From assembly GCF_023278185.1 (NCBI RefSeq), contig NZ_CP066356.1, positions 6,254,001-6,318,000 on the forward strand: a stretch of 64,000 nucleotides of DNA, read 5' to 3'. The position numbers were made by a program, and so were the translations under genes. Below are positions 18,011 through 26,932 of the stretch, piece after piece. How positions within the stretch are numbered: the first letter of the stretch is position 1; each line of letters begins with the position of its first letter. The notes under the pieces were generated by a model that was not told where the DNA came from, searched no databases, and saw only the letters and a program-made list of their open reading frames with translations. Source of the stretch: Bradyrhizobium elkanii USDA 76 (GTDB lineage: Bacteria; Pseudomonadota; Alphaproteobacteria; Rhizobiales; Xanthobacteraceae).

Positions 18011-19505
18011 TCCCTTCGGGCTCCGTTGCAAGGCCGCGGTGACGAGCGCGCGATAGGCGCGCTCGGCGAAATGCGTCGGCTTGTCGAGACCGAGCCGCGC
18101 CAGGCATTCGCGGTCGGCGGCATCGGGCGGATGCCGCATGCCTTGCCACAGCAGGCCGGCGAGTTGCAGCGGCGGAATCAGCCGCTGCTCGACATCGGTG
18201 AAGTCGCTGCCGAACGGGAATGACGGCAGCAGCCCGGCGTCACGCGCGGGCCTCAGCGCAGCGCCGATGCGCTCGGGATAATTTTCGCGATGCGCCGCGG
18301 GAATCTCGTAGCTGCGCGGCAGCTTGCCGGCGTCCTTGGCCTGCCGCATCAATTCGCTCTGGAAGCGGGAGTCCGAGACCTGCAGCATCGCGGCGATCAT
18401 GTCGGCATCGGATTTCCCCCTGACGTCGGCGACGCCATATTCCGTGACAAAGACATCGCGCAGATGCCGCGGGATGGTCTCATGTCCATAGGACCAGCGG
18501 ATGTTCGACTGCGCCTGCTTGCCGGACTGACTGGTCGCCTCCAACGCCAGCACAGAACGTGCGCCCTCGAGCGCGAATGCCTGCGCTACAAAATTATACT
18601 GGCCGCCGACCCCGCTCACGACCTGGCCATTCTCCAGACCATCCGAGATCGCAGCGCCGAGCAGCGTCGCCATCATCGCGTTGTTGACGAAGCGCGCATC
18701 GACCCGGGCGCGACGCTTGCCGTCCTCGTCGCCGAAGATCTCGTTGGTGAAGGAAACCGGCATCATCTGGATTCGCGCCAGCTGCTGCTGCATGATGCCG
18801 TGGAATTGGGCGTTGTCGCGATGGCGGACCACGAGCCCCTGCGCCAGCGCGTCGCCGACCTGCCCGATGCCGATCTGCAACGTGCCGCCGTCACGGACCA
18901 GACCGGCGGCGTGCAAGCCGATCGCATATTTGGTGTCGCTGATCGGCTCGGACGGCGGCGCGAACAGCGGGAAATCGGTCTCGGGACTGTCGAGCACCGC
19001 GGCGAATTCATCCGCCGGCAGGTCGCCGGCGCCGGGCATGAACGGCAGCTCGGAATTGACCTGGCCGATCAGCCTGAACGACGCCCGCCCCTGCACACGA
19101 GCGCGCAGCGCGTCGAGCGTGGTGTCGGTGTTGCAGCTCAGGCTGTAGCGCGGCGCGCCGTCTACCACGCGCTTGGCAACGAGCTGAGGCACGACATTCA
19201 GTCCGCGCGACAACAAGTATGACGCCGCACGGGTGTAGTTGGCGGAAATGTAGTACTGTTGCGCGAATGGCTGGTGCAGCCACTGCCCGGCGAGGAAGAA
19301 GAACTCGATCATTTTGATGTTGGGCGGGAACGCGCCGCGATGCAGTGCATCGGCATAGGCGAGATCCGGATAGCTCGCGCATACAGCGCGTTGACGATGT
19401 GGTTGGCCTTGCCGAGGCCGAGGGCAGCCCGACCACCAGCTCGGTTCCGACGTCACGAATGATGTGCTCCGCGATCGCCTCGGGGTCGGAGAAGAAGATG
19501 GGCAT
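18008..19505 (-). pseudogene. Acetyl-CoA hydrolase/transferase family gene, frameshifted and internally deleted
   Basis: The 5' part starts normally (MPIFFSDPEAIAEHIIRDVG, then TELVVGLP). A one-base loss in CTGCCCTCGGC then shifts the frame out of LGLGKANHIVNALYAR. Just after that, about 40 codons expected in this family before YPDLAYADALHRGA are missing and the frame changes again. From there ~450 residues are intact, including the CoA-transferase-type core (IGLHAAGLVRDGG, GIGQVGDALAQG, NEIFGDED). The product would normally exchange or hydrolyse acetyl-CoA. With a shift plus a deletion it is most likely a decaying gene; a sequencing error cannot explain the deletion. Confidence 0.8.
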
Positions 19506-19748
19506 CAGCAATGGACCCGGAGGAGACGGTGGATAACCGGCATCGTTGAATCGACGGCCGGCGGTTCAAACTTATACTTCATATGACCGGTACGTGCGCC
19601 TGTGACGAACCGGCAACAGACAAGAACTGAAATGATGTGCAGATGTCGCGCGGCGGTTTGTCTGTGGCGGCACCGCCCCGTAAACAGGTAGATGTGTCGG
19701 CGGCGGCGGCGGGGGCGCACTGCCGGGGTTTTTGGTTTGCGGGATCAC

Positions 19749-21167
19749 ATGGTTGAGCGTGCCGCGAGGGTCGGCGATGTTACGAGGCGCGTGCTTTTGT
19801 CGGGCATCGGCCTTGGCGTGCTGGCATGCGCGCTGCTGACGGAGACTAAGGCCCGCGCCGAGAGCCTGCCGGAAGCCCTGGTCAAGGCGTATCAGACCAA
19901 TCCGCAACTCAATGCCGAGCGGGCGCGCCAGCGGGCGACCGACGAGAACGTGCCGCAGGCGCTGGCCGGCTACCGTCCCCAGATCATCGCCGGCCTGTCG
20001 GTCGGCCTGCAGGCGGTGCGCGACCAGCTGCCCGGCAATGTGATCCAGACCGCAACGCTGAAGCCGTGGCAGATCGGCGTCACGGTGACGCAGACCCTGT
20101 TCAACGGCTTCAAGACCACCAACAGCGTCCGCGTCGCCGAGTTGCAGGTGCAGTCCGGCCGCGAGGCCCTGCGCAATGTCGGCCAGGGCGTGCTGCTCGA
20201 CGCCGTCACCGCCTACACCAATGTGCTGGCCAACCAGACCCTGGTCGAGGCGCAGCGCGCCAACGTCGCCTTCCTGAAGGAGACCCGGGCAATCACCGAA
20301 CGGCGCCTCAATGCCGGCGACGTGACGCCGACCGATACCGCCCAGGCCGAGGCGCGGCTCAACCGCGGCCTCGCCGACCTCAACGCCGCCGAGGTCAATT
20401 ACGCGGTCAGCCAGGCTACCTATGCGCAGGTGGTCGGCACTGCGCCATCCCAGTTGCGTCCGGCCGAGACCATCGACCGGCTGTTGCCGCGCAGCCGCGA
20501 GGATGCGATCGCGCTCTCGCTCCGCGAGCATCCCGCCGTCACCGCGGCAGGCTTCGACGTCGACGTCGCCTCGACCTCGATCCGCGTCGCCGAGAGCAGC
20601 CTGATGCCGAATGTCTCGGTGCAGGGCAGCGTCAGCCGCAGCCGCGACACCGACACCACGCTCGGCAGCTTCGGCACCGATCAAGCCTCGGTGATCGGTC
20701 AGGTCACGCAGCCGATCTATGACGGCGGCACCGCCGCATCGCAGACCCGGCAGGCCAAGGAAGTCGCGGCGCAGAGCCGGCTGGTGCTGGATCGGGTCCG
20801 CAATCAAGCCAAGACCGCCGTGGTCAGCGCGTGGGTCGCCAATGAGGGCGCCAAGATCGCGGTGTCGGCCTCGGAGTCCGAGATGAAGGCCGCGGAAGTT
20901 GCGCTCGCCGGCGTGCAGAAGGAAGCCGCGGGCGGCCAGCGCACCACGGTCGACGTGCTCAACGCGCAGCAGGATTTGATCACCGCGCGGGCGCGGCTGA
21001 TCGGTGCGCAGCGCGACCGCGTGATTGCCTCCTACACGCTGCTCAGCGCGACCGGGCGGCTCGACGTCAAGACGCTGAACCTGAAGACGCCGGACTATCT
21101 GCCCGAGGTGCACTACCATCAGGTGCGCGACGCCTGGCACGGCCTGCGCACGCCGTCGGGACAATAG
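19749..21167 (+). CDS. TolC family outer membrane efflux/type I secretion protein
   Basis: 472 residues. Signal peptide to about residue 36 (LLSGIGLGVLACALLTETKA). Two OEP halves follow: SLPEALVKAYQTNPQLNAER near 39-58, QTLFNGFKTTNSV near 116-128, and in the second half SLREHPAVTAAGFDVDVA and QPIYDGGTAASQTRQ. The coiled helices with AxAxANEG-type segments build the periplasmic tunnel. It forms the outer-membrane channel for export by an inner-membrane pump or ABC system. The RND pump genes lie on the other strand 1.1 kb away; pairing is possible but not shown. Upstream in-frame codons are low-complexity and were excluded. Confidence 0.93.
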   Translation: MVERAARVGDVTRRVLLSGIGLGVLACALLTETKARAESLPEALVKAYQTNPQLNAERARQRATDENVPQALAGYRPQIIAGLSVGLQAVRDQLPGNVIQTATLKPWQIGVTVTQTLFNGFKTTNSVRVAELQVQSGREALRNVGQGVLLDAVTAYTNVLANQTLVEAQRANVAFLKETRAITERRLNAGDVTPTDTAQAEARLNRGLADLNAAEVNYAVSQATYAQVVGTAPSQLRPAETIDRLLPRSREDAIALSLREHPAVTAAGFDVDVASTSIRVAESSLMPNVSVQGSVSRSRDTDTTLGSFGTDQASVIGQVTQPIYDGGTAASQTRQAKEVAAQSRLVLDRVRNQAKTAVVSAWVANEGAKIAVSASESEMKAAEVALAGVQKEAAGGQRTTVDVLNAQQDLITARARLIGAQRDRVIASYTLLSATGRLDVKTLNLKTPDYLPEVHYHQVRDAWHGLRTPSGQ

Positions 21168-21305
21168 GTGTTGTGGAACCGTTCGCTCCGCGAACTGGCC
21201 CTTCCCGCCCGCTCCCTCCGCCGATAACCTCCGCCTCCGCCGGCAAGCCATAATGCCGGCGCGCGTATGACGCGCATAACAGCCGAGCACGCAGGGAGAC
21301 GTCCA

Positions 21306-22274
21306 ATGCTGACGCGACGCGATATGATGCTGGCTTCCATCGCAGCCGGAGTGACCATGACCAGCAGCAACGCATTTTCCAAGGCAGCGCAACCATCGAC
21401 CGCGGTGAATTTCGACGTGCCTGCCGGGGCGTGCGACTGCCACACCCACATCCATGGCGACCCCGAGAAATTCCCGTTCTTCGCCGGCCGCGTCTACACG
21501 CCGGAACCGGCCTCGCCGGAGGAGATGAGCGCGCTGCACAAGGCGCTCCATGTCGAGCGCGTGGTGATCGTGACGCCAAGCGTCTACGGCCCCGACAATT
21601 CGTCGACCCTGTTCGGCATCACGGCCCGCGGGCCGACAGCGCGCGGCGTCGCCGTGATCGACGACAAGACCAGCGAGAGCGATCTCGATGCCATGAACAA
21701 GGCCGGCTTCCGCGGCATCCGCCTCAACCTCGCGACCGGCGGCGTCAACGATCCCAATGTCGGCCGGCAGCGCTTCTCGGCCGCGATCGAGCGGATGAAG
21801 GCGCGCGGCTGGCATGTGCAGCTGTTCACCAGCCTCGCCATGATCTCCGCGATCAAGGACCTCGTCGCCACAGCGCCGGTGCCGGTCGTGTTCGATCATT
21901 TCGGCGGCGCCGAGGCCGCGCTCGGCACCGGCCAGCCGGGATTTGCCGACCTGCTCGCGCTGGTCAAGTCCGGCAAGGCCTATGTCAAGATTTCCGGCGC
22001 CTACCGCGCCTCCAAGCTCGCGCCCGATTATGCCGACGCCACGCCGCTGGCGCAGGCGCTGATCGCGGCCAATGCCGAGCGCATCGTCTGGGGCACCGAC
22101 TGGCCGCATCCGGATTCGGTGACGCCGCAAGGCAAGAAGGTCACCGACGTGACACCGTTGTTTCAGATCGACGACGGCCGCCTCCTCAACCAGCTTCCGG
22201 TCTGGGCGCCGGATGCCGCGGTCCGCAAGGCGATCCTGGTCGACAACCCGGCACGGCTCTACGGCTTCACCTGA
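21306..22274 (+). CDS. Exported amidohydrolase 2 family protein (2-pyrone-4,6-dicarboxylate hydrolase-like)
   Basis: 322 residues. MLTRRDMMLASIAAGVTM has a twin-arginine-like start. The mature TIM barrel opens with CDCHTHIHGD (His46, His48, His50), a metal-binding motif of the family, and has VVFDHFGG and IVWGTDWPHPDS, the latter giving the conserved metal/catalytic Asp. Relatives hydrolyse lactones such as 2-pyrone-4,6-dicarboxylate or act as decarboxylases; the true substrate is unknown. ATG is preceded by GGGAGA. It lies alone between the TolC-like gene and the RND operon. Confidence 0.88.
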   Translation: MLTRRDMMLASIAAGVTMTSSNAFSKAAQPSTAVNFDVPAGACDCHTHIHGDPEKFPFFAGRVYTPEPASPEEMSALHKALHVERVVIVTPSVYGPDNSSTLFGITARGPTARGVAVIDDKTSESDLDAMNKAGFRGIRLNLATGGVNDPNVGRQRFSAAIERMKARGWHVQLFTSLAMISAIKDLVATAPVPVVFDHFGGAEAALGTGQPGFADLLALVKSGKAYVKISGAYRASKLAPDYADATPLAQALIAANAERIVWGTDWPHPDSVTPQGKKVTDVTPLFQIDDGRLLNQLPVWAPDAAVRKAILVDNPARLYGFT

Positions 22275-22289
22275 TCCCTTCTGAGCTAG

Positions 22290-25200
22290 CTAGCGCTCGC
22301 GCGGCCGGCGCGAGAAATAGAAGATCAGCACCGGCAGCGTGATCAGGATCACCAGCGGCGCCAGCATCATGCCGGTGACGACGACGATGGCGAGCGGCTT
22401 CTGCACCTGCGAGCCGATGCCTTCCGAAATCGCCGCCGGCAACAGGCCGACGCCTGCCACCACGCAGGTCATCAGCACCGGACGAAGCTGCAGCTCGCCG
22501 GTGCGGATCACCGCGCGCATCCGGTCGTAGCCTTCATCGATCAGCTGGTTGAACTGCGACAGGATGATGATGCCGTCCATCACGGCGATGCCGAACAGCG
22601 CGATGAATCCGATCGCCGCCGACACGCTGAACGGAATTCCCGAGATCAGAAGCCCGAGCACGCCGCCGAAGATCGCCATCGGGATCACGCTCATCGCGAG
22701 CATGGTGTCGACCATCGAGCCGAAATTGAAGAACAGCAGCACCGCGATCAGCGCGAGGCTGATCGGCACCACGATCGACAGCCGCCTGATCGCATCCTGC
22801 AGATTGCCGAATTCGCCGACCCACTCGACACGCGATCCCGGCGGCAGCTGGACCTGCTCGTCGATCTTCTGCTGCGCCTCCCGGATCGCGCTGCCGAGGT
22901 CGCGCTCGCGCACCGAGAACTTGATCGGCAGGTAACGTTCCTGCTGTTCGCGGTAGATATAGGCCGCGCCGGAGATCAGGTTGATCGAGGCTACTTCAGA
23001 GAGCGGGATCTGCGTGATGCCGCCATTGGCGTTGGCCACCCCGATCCGCAAGTTCTGGATCGCCTCCGCGCTCTTGCGGTATTCCGGCGCCAGGCGGACG
23101 ATGATCGGGAAGTGCCGGTCGCTGCCGGGTTCATAGAGGTCGCCGGCGCTATCGCCACCGACCGCGACCCGGATCGTGGCGTTGATGTCGCCCGGCGACA
23201 GGCCATAGCGCGCGGCACGGGCGCGATCGACGTCGATCTGGATGGTCGGCTGGCCGAGCGAGGTGAACACCGCGAGGTCGGTGACACCCTGCACGGTCGA
23301 CAACACCGACTTGATCTTGTTGGCGGTGTCGGTCAGCGCCTGCAGATCATTGCCGTAGAGCTTGATCGAGTTCTCGCCCTTCACGCCGGACACCGCTTCC
23401 GACACGTTGTCCTGCAGATATTGCGAGAAATTGAATTCGACGCCCGGGAATCTCTCCTGCAACTGCGCCAGCAATTGCGCGGTAAGCACTTCCTTGTCGT
23501 GGGTGGTAGGCCATTCGCTGGCCGGCTTCAGCGGCGCGAAGAACTCGGCGTTGAACAGGCCTGCCGCGTCGGTGCCGTCGTCGGGACGGCCATGCTGCGA
23601 CACCACCGACAGCACCTCGGGACGGCTGCGGATCAGCTTGCGCATCTCGTTGACATAGGCATTGCCTTCCTGCAGCGAGATCGTCGGCGGCAGCGTGGCG
23701 CGGATCCACAGATTGCCCTCTTCCAGCTTCGGCAGGAATTCGAGGCCGAGGAAGCGCGCGAAGATGATGGTCATGACCACGAGGCCGGCCGCACCGGTCA
23801 TCACCATCTTGCGGTTGGCGATCGCCCAGTTCAGCACCGGCACGTAGATCGCGTCGAGCTTCTTGACGATCCAGGTCTCGGTCTCGTGGATGTGCGCCGG
23901 CAGGATGATCGCGCTCAGCGCCGGCGTCACCGTGAAGGTCGCAAGCAGGCCGCCGGCAAGCGCATAGGCATAGGTGCGCGCCATCGGGCCGAAGATGTTG
24001 CCCTCGACACCGGATAGCGTGAACAGCGGCAGGAACGCCGCGATGATGATCGCCGCGGCAAAGAAGATCGAACGCGACACATCGGCCCCCGCCGACAGGA
24101 TCGCATGACTCTTCATCCCCATCACCGTGTCCTCGGAGATGTGGCTTCGCTCGTCTTCCGACAGCGCCGTGGTCTGCGACAGCCGGCGGAAGATCGCCTC
24201 CACCATGATCACGGTGGCATCGACGATCAGGCCGAAATCGATCGCGCCGACCGACAGCAGATTGGCGGATTCGCCGCGCAGCACCAGGATGATCACGGCG
24301 AAGAACAGCGCGAACGGGATCGTCGCGCCGACGATCAGCGCACTGCGGAGGTCGCCGAGGAAGATCCACTGCAACAGCACGATCAGGAGGATGCCGACCA
24401 CCATGTTGTGCAGCACGGTGTGGGTGGTGAGCTCGATCAGGTCCTTGCGGTCGTAGATCCGCTCGATCTTCACGCCGGGCGGCAGGATCGAGGAATGGTT
24501 GATGTCGTGGACCAGCTGCTCGACGCGGGAGATCGTCGGCGAGCTCTGCTCGCCGCGGCGCATCAGCACGATGCCCTGCACGATGTCGTCGTCATTGTCG
24601 AGGCCGGCGATGCCGAGCCGCGGCTTCTCGCCGATCGTGACATGGGCGATGTCGCGCACCAGCACCGGATTGCCGCCGGACTGCGAGACCATGGTGTTGG
24701 CGAGGTCGTCGATCGAGCGGATCAGGCCGACGCCGCGCACCACGGCCGATTGCGAGCCGATGTTCACGGTGTTGCCGCCGACATTGATGTTGGCGTTGGA
24801 AACCGCCTGCAGCACCTGCGGCAGCGTCAGGCCGTTGGCGACCAGCTTGTTGAAGTCGACCTGGATCTCATAGGTCTTGGTCTTGCCGCCCCAGCCGGTG
24901 ACGTCGATCACGCCGGGCACGGCGCGGAAGCGGCGCTGCAGCACCCAGTCCTGCAGCGTCTTGAGGTCGAGCACGCTGTAGTTCGGCGGTCCCTTCAGGC
25001 GGTAGCGGAAGATTTCGCCGATCGGGCTGAGCGGCGAGATGCCGGGCAGCACGTTGCCCGGCAGCGGCGCGAGCTGCGACAGGCGGTTGAGCACCTGTTG
25101 CAGCGCCTCGTCATAGGTGTAGTCGAAGGAGAACTGCAGCTTGACGTCGGAGAGGCCGTACAGCGAGATGGTACGGATGGTCTTGAGGTTCTTGATGCCG

Positions 25201-25418
25201 GCGACCTGGGTCTCGATCGGGATCGTGATGTAGCGCTCGATCTCCTCGGCCGAGAGACCCGGGCTCTGCGTCACGATGTCGACCATCGGCGGGGTCGGAT
25301 CGGGATAGGCCTCGATGTTGAGCTGCTTGAACGCGAGCAGGCCGCCGATGAAGACGGCCACGAACATGGCCACCATCAAGTAGCGGCGATTGACGGCAAG
25401 GGCGACGAGGCGATCCAT
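22290..25418 (-). CDS. CusA/CzcA-type RND efflux pump, inner-membrane subunit
   Basis: 1042 residues, standard RND length. DRLVALAVNRRYLMVAMFV starts the first of 12 membrane helices. The TM4 proton-relay motif is DFGLIVDATVIMVE near residues 392-405, the HME-type variant with two Asp and a Glu. Two large periplasmic loops contain the pore and docking domains. It exports metal cations or other solutes by proton exchange together with the adaptor encoded upstream and an outer-membrane channel. The HME-like TM4 motif favours metals, but substrate cannot be fixed from sequence alone. It is separated from the adaptor gene by a palindromic repeat. Confidence 0.93.
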   Translation of the reverse strand: MDRLVALAVNRRYLMVAMFVAVFIGGLLAFKQLNIEAYPDPTPPMVDIVTQSPGLSAEEIERYITIPIETQVAGIKNLKTIRTISLYGLSDVKLQFSFDYTYDEALQQVLNRLSQLAPLPGNVLPGISPLSPIGEIFRYRLKGPPNYSVLDLKTLQDWVLQRRFRAVPGVIDVTGWGGKTKTYEIQVDFNKLVANGLTLPQVLQAVSNANINVGGNTVNIGSQSAVVRGVGLIRSIDDLANTMVSQSGGNPVLVRDIAHVTIGEKPRLGIAGLDNDDDIVQGIVLMRRGEQSSPTISRVEQLVHDINHSSILPPGVKIERIYDRKDLIELTTHTVLHNMVVGILLIVLLQWIFLGDLRSALIVGATIPFALFFAVIILVLRGESANLLSVGAIDFGLIVDATVIMVEAIFRRLSQTTALSEDERSHISEDTVMGMKSHAILSAGADVSRSIFFAAAIIIAAFLPLFTLSGVEGNIFGPMARTYAYALAGGLLATFTVTPALSAIILPAHIHETETWIVKKLDAIYVPVLNWAIANRKMVMTGAAGLVVMTIIFARFLGLEFLPKLEEGNLWIRATLPPTISLQEGNAYVNEMRKLIRSRPEVLSVVSQHGRPDDGTDAAGLFNAEFFAPLKPASEWPTTHDKEVLTAQLLAQLQERFPGVEFNFSQYLQDNVSEAVSGVKGENSIKLYGNDLQALTDTANKIKSVLSTVQGVTDLAVFTSLGQPTIQIDVDRARAARYGLSPGDINATIRVAVGGDSAGDLYEPGSDRHFPIIVRLAPEYRKSAEAIQNLRIGVANANGGITQIPLSEVASINLISGAAYIYREQQERYLPIKFSVRERDLGSAIREAQQKIDEQVQLPPGSRVEWVGEFGNLQDAIRRLSIVVPISLALIAVLLFFNFGSMVDTMLAMSVIPMAIFGGVLGLLISGIPFSVSAAIGFIALFGIAVMDGIIILSQFNQLIDEGYDRMRAVIRTGELQLRPVLMTCVVAGVGLLPAAISEGIGSQVQKPLAIVVVTGMMLAPLVILITLPVLIFYFSRRPRER

Positions 25419-25459
25419 TCAGATCGGCGCTTTCAACTGGAAGGGACTTTTCTTATTGA

Positions 25460-25531
25460 GCGTGATCTCCGCGCAAACGCGTTGCGCGTTTGTCGCGAGG
25501 GAAAACCGCTTCCCACGTTTCCGGATCATGC
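25460..25531. repeat. 72-bp palindromic repeat, inverted copy, inside the RND operon
   Basis: The reverse complement matches the copy at 7973-8044 at nearly every position apart from a few changes; both are exactly 72 bases. It lies between the adaptor and pump genes, so the RND transcript would carry it as an internal hairpin that could affect relative pump/adaptor expression. Confidence 0.85.
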
Positions 25532-25533
25532 GC

Positions 25534-26781
25534 TTAGGTGCCTGATGCGGCGCGGTCGATGAAGAGGCTTCCCTTCGTCACGATCTGCTCGCCCGGCTTG
25601 AGGTTGCCGGCGACCTCGACGAGGTCGCCATTGATGAGGCCGGGCTTGATCTGGCGCAGTTCGATGGTCTTGTCGTCGGGCCTCGCGACCCAGACCCGAA
25701 CCTGATCACCCTCGTAGATCAGCGCCTGCTTCGGCACGCCGACCGCCGGATGATCGCCCTTCGAATACAGCGTCACATTGGCGAACATCTCGGGCTTCAA
25801 CCGCTTGTCGGCGTTGTCGATGGTGGCGCGGACCAGGAGCCGGCGCGAGGTCGCGTCGATCGCCGCGGCGACATAGTTGACCCGGGCGTTCAGCACCTTG
25901 CCCGGCAGCGCCATCACGCTGAAAGTGAGGTCCTGCCCGACCGCGACGCTGTCGGCGTCGGATTCGCGGACAAAGGCGATCAGCCAGACGGTCGACAGAT
26001 CACCAATCACGTAGACCGGGTCGCTGGCGCCGGTCGAGACATACTGGCCCGGACCGGCCTTGCGCTGAACCACGGTGCCGCCGATCGGCGCGAACACCGT
26101 CGTCTCCGGATTGAGGCGGCCCTTCTGTCGCAGCGTCGTGATGTCGTCGTCGCTGAAGCCGAGGATGCGCAGCTTGTTCTGCGCCGCTTCCAAAAGCGTC
26201 TGCGCCGAGCGCGCATCGTTCTGCGCCTGCACCAGCGCCGCCTGCGCCTGCTGATAATCCTTCAGCGGGATCGCCTTGCCCTCGGACAGATCCTTGGCGC
26301 GCTTCTCCTGAATCTGCGCCAGGTCGAGCGCCGACTGTGCCTTGTTGAGGCCGGTCATCGCCGCGACGTAATCGTTCTGCGCCTGCACGGTGTCGGCCGC
26401 CTCGATCACGAACAGCGGCTGGCCCTTCACCACGGCATCGCCCGGCCGCACCATGAGGCGGGTGACGCGCCCGGTGTAGGGCGAGTAGACCGGGGTGGAG
26501 CGGTCCTCATCGATGCCGATCTTGCCCTCGGTCACCAGCTCGGAGCGGAAGGTGCGCTCGCTCACGGTCTGGAAGGTCAGGCTGGCCCACTCGGCCGCCG
26601 ACGGCGCATAGCGCGCGCCGCCCTTGCGGGACTGGCTGGAGACTTCCGAAGATGTCTGCTTTTCCGTGCCGAAACGCGTGTAGCCATAGGCACCCGCGCA
26701 GGCAACCGCCAGCAGCGCCGCGGCCACGACCAGGCGCGGGCGGCTAAAGCTCTGCATTCTCTTGGTAAACTCTTTCACCAT
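25534..26781 (-). CDS. RND efflux periplasmic adaptor (membrane fusion protein, CusB/CzcB type)
   Basis: 415 residues. An N-terminal membrane segment (LVVAAALLAVACAGAYGY, ~18-35) anchors the protein. A beta-barrel/lipoyl order follows: VYSPYTGRVTRLMVRPGDAVVKG is the first lipoyl half (residues ~94-116, split by the hairpin), a coiled hairpin with QAQNDYVAAMTGL and SALDLAQIQEKRAKDL, and VFAPIGGTVVQRKAGPGQYV the second half. It links the pump to an outer-membrane channel. First gene of the pump operon; promoter presumed within 26782-26932. No metal-binding N-terminal motif was seen. Confidence 0.92.
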   Translation of the reverse strand: MVKEFTKRMQSFSRPRLVVAAALLAVACAGAYGYTRFGTEKQTSSEVSSQSRKGGARYAPSAAEWASLTFQTVSERTFRSELVTEGKIGIDEDRSTPVYSPYTGRVTRLMVRPGDAVVKGQPLFVIEAADTVQAQNDYVAAMTGLNKAQSALDLAQIQEKRAKDLSEGKAIPLKDYQQAQAALVQAQNDARSAQTLLEAAQNKLRILGFSDDDITTLRQKGRLNPETTVFAPIGGTVVQRKAGPGQYVSTGASDPVYVIGDLSTVWLIAFVRESDADSVAVGQDLTFSVMALPGKVLNARVNYVAAAIDATSRRLLVRATIDNADKRLKPEMFANVTLYSKGDHPAVGVPKQALIYEGDQVRVWVARPDDKTIELRQIKPGLINGDLVEVAGNLKPGEQIVTKGSLFIDRAASGT

Positions 26782-26932
26782 GCGGTCCGCGGGGTCGATC
26801 GTTGCAGCGTCCGGCGGGACAGCCCCAGCGGTGCGCTAATAGTGCTGAATTGGCGTATCAAACAACCTAAAAATCGCCCTTCGGCGATGCCAGTCGTTAA
26901 AGTTTGGATAGCCTGAACGGCAGCTGAATGTC

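Noticed and set aside
19572-22130. 852-codon minus-strand open frame over the TolC-like and amidohydrolase genes
   Set aside because: Antisense to two well-recognised genes and made of shadow composition; no family resemblance.
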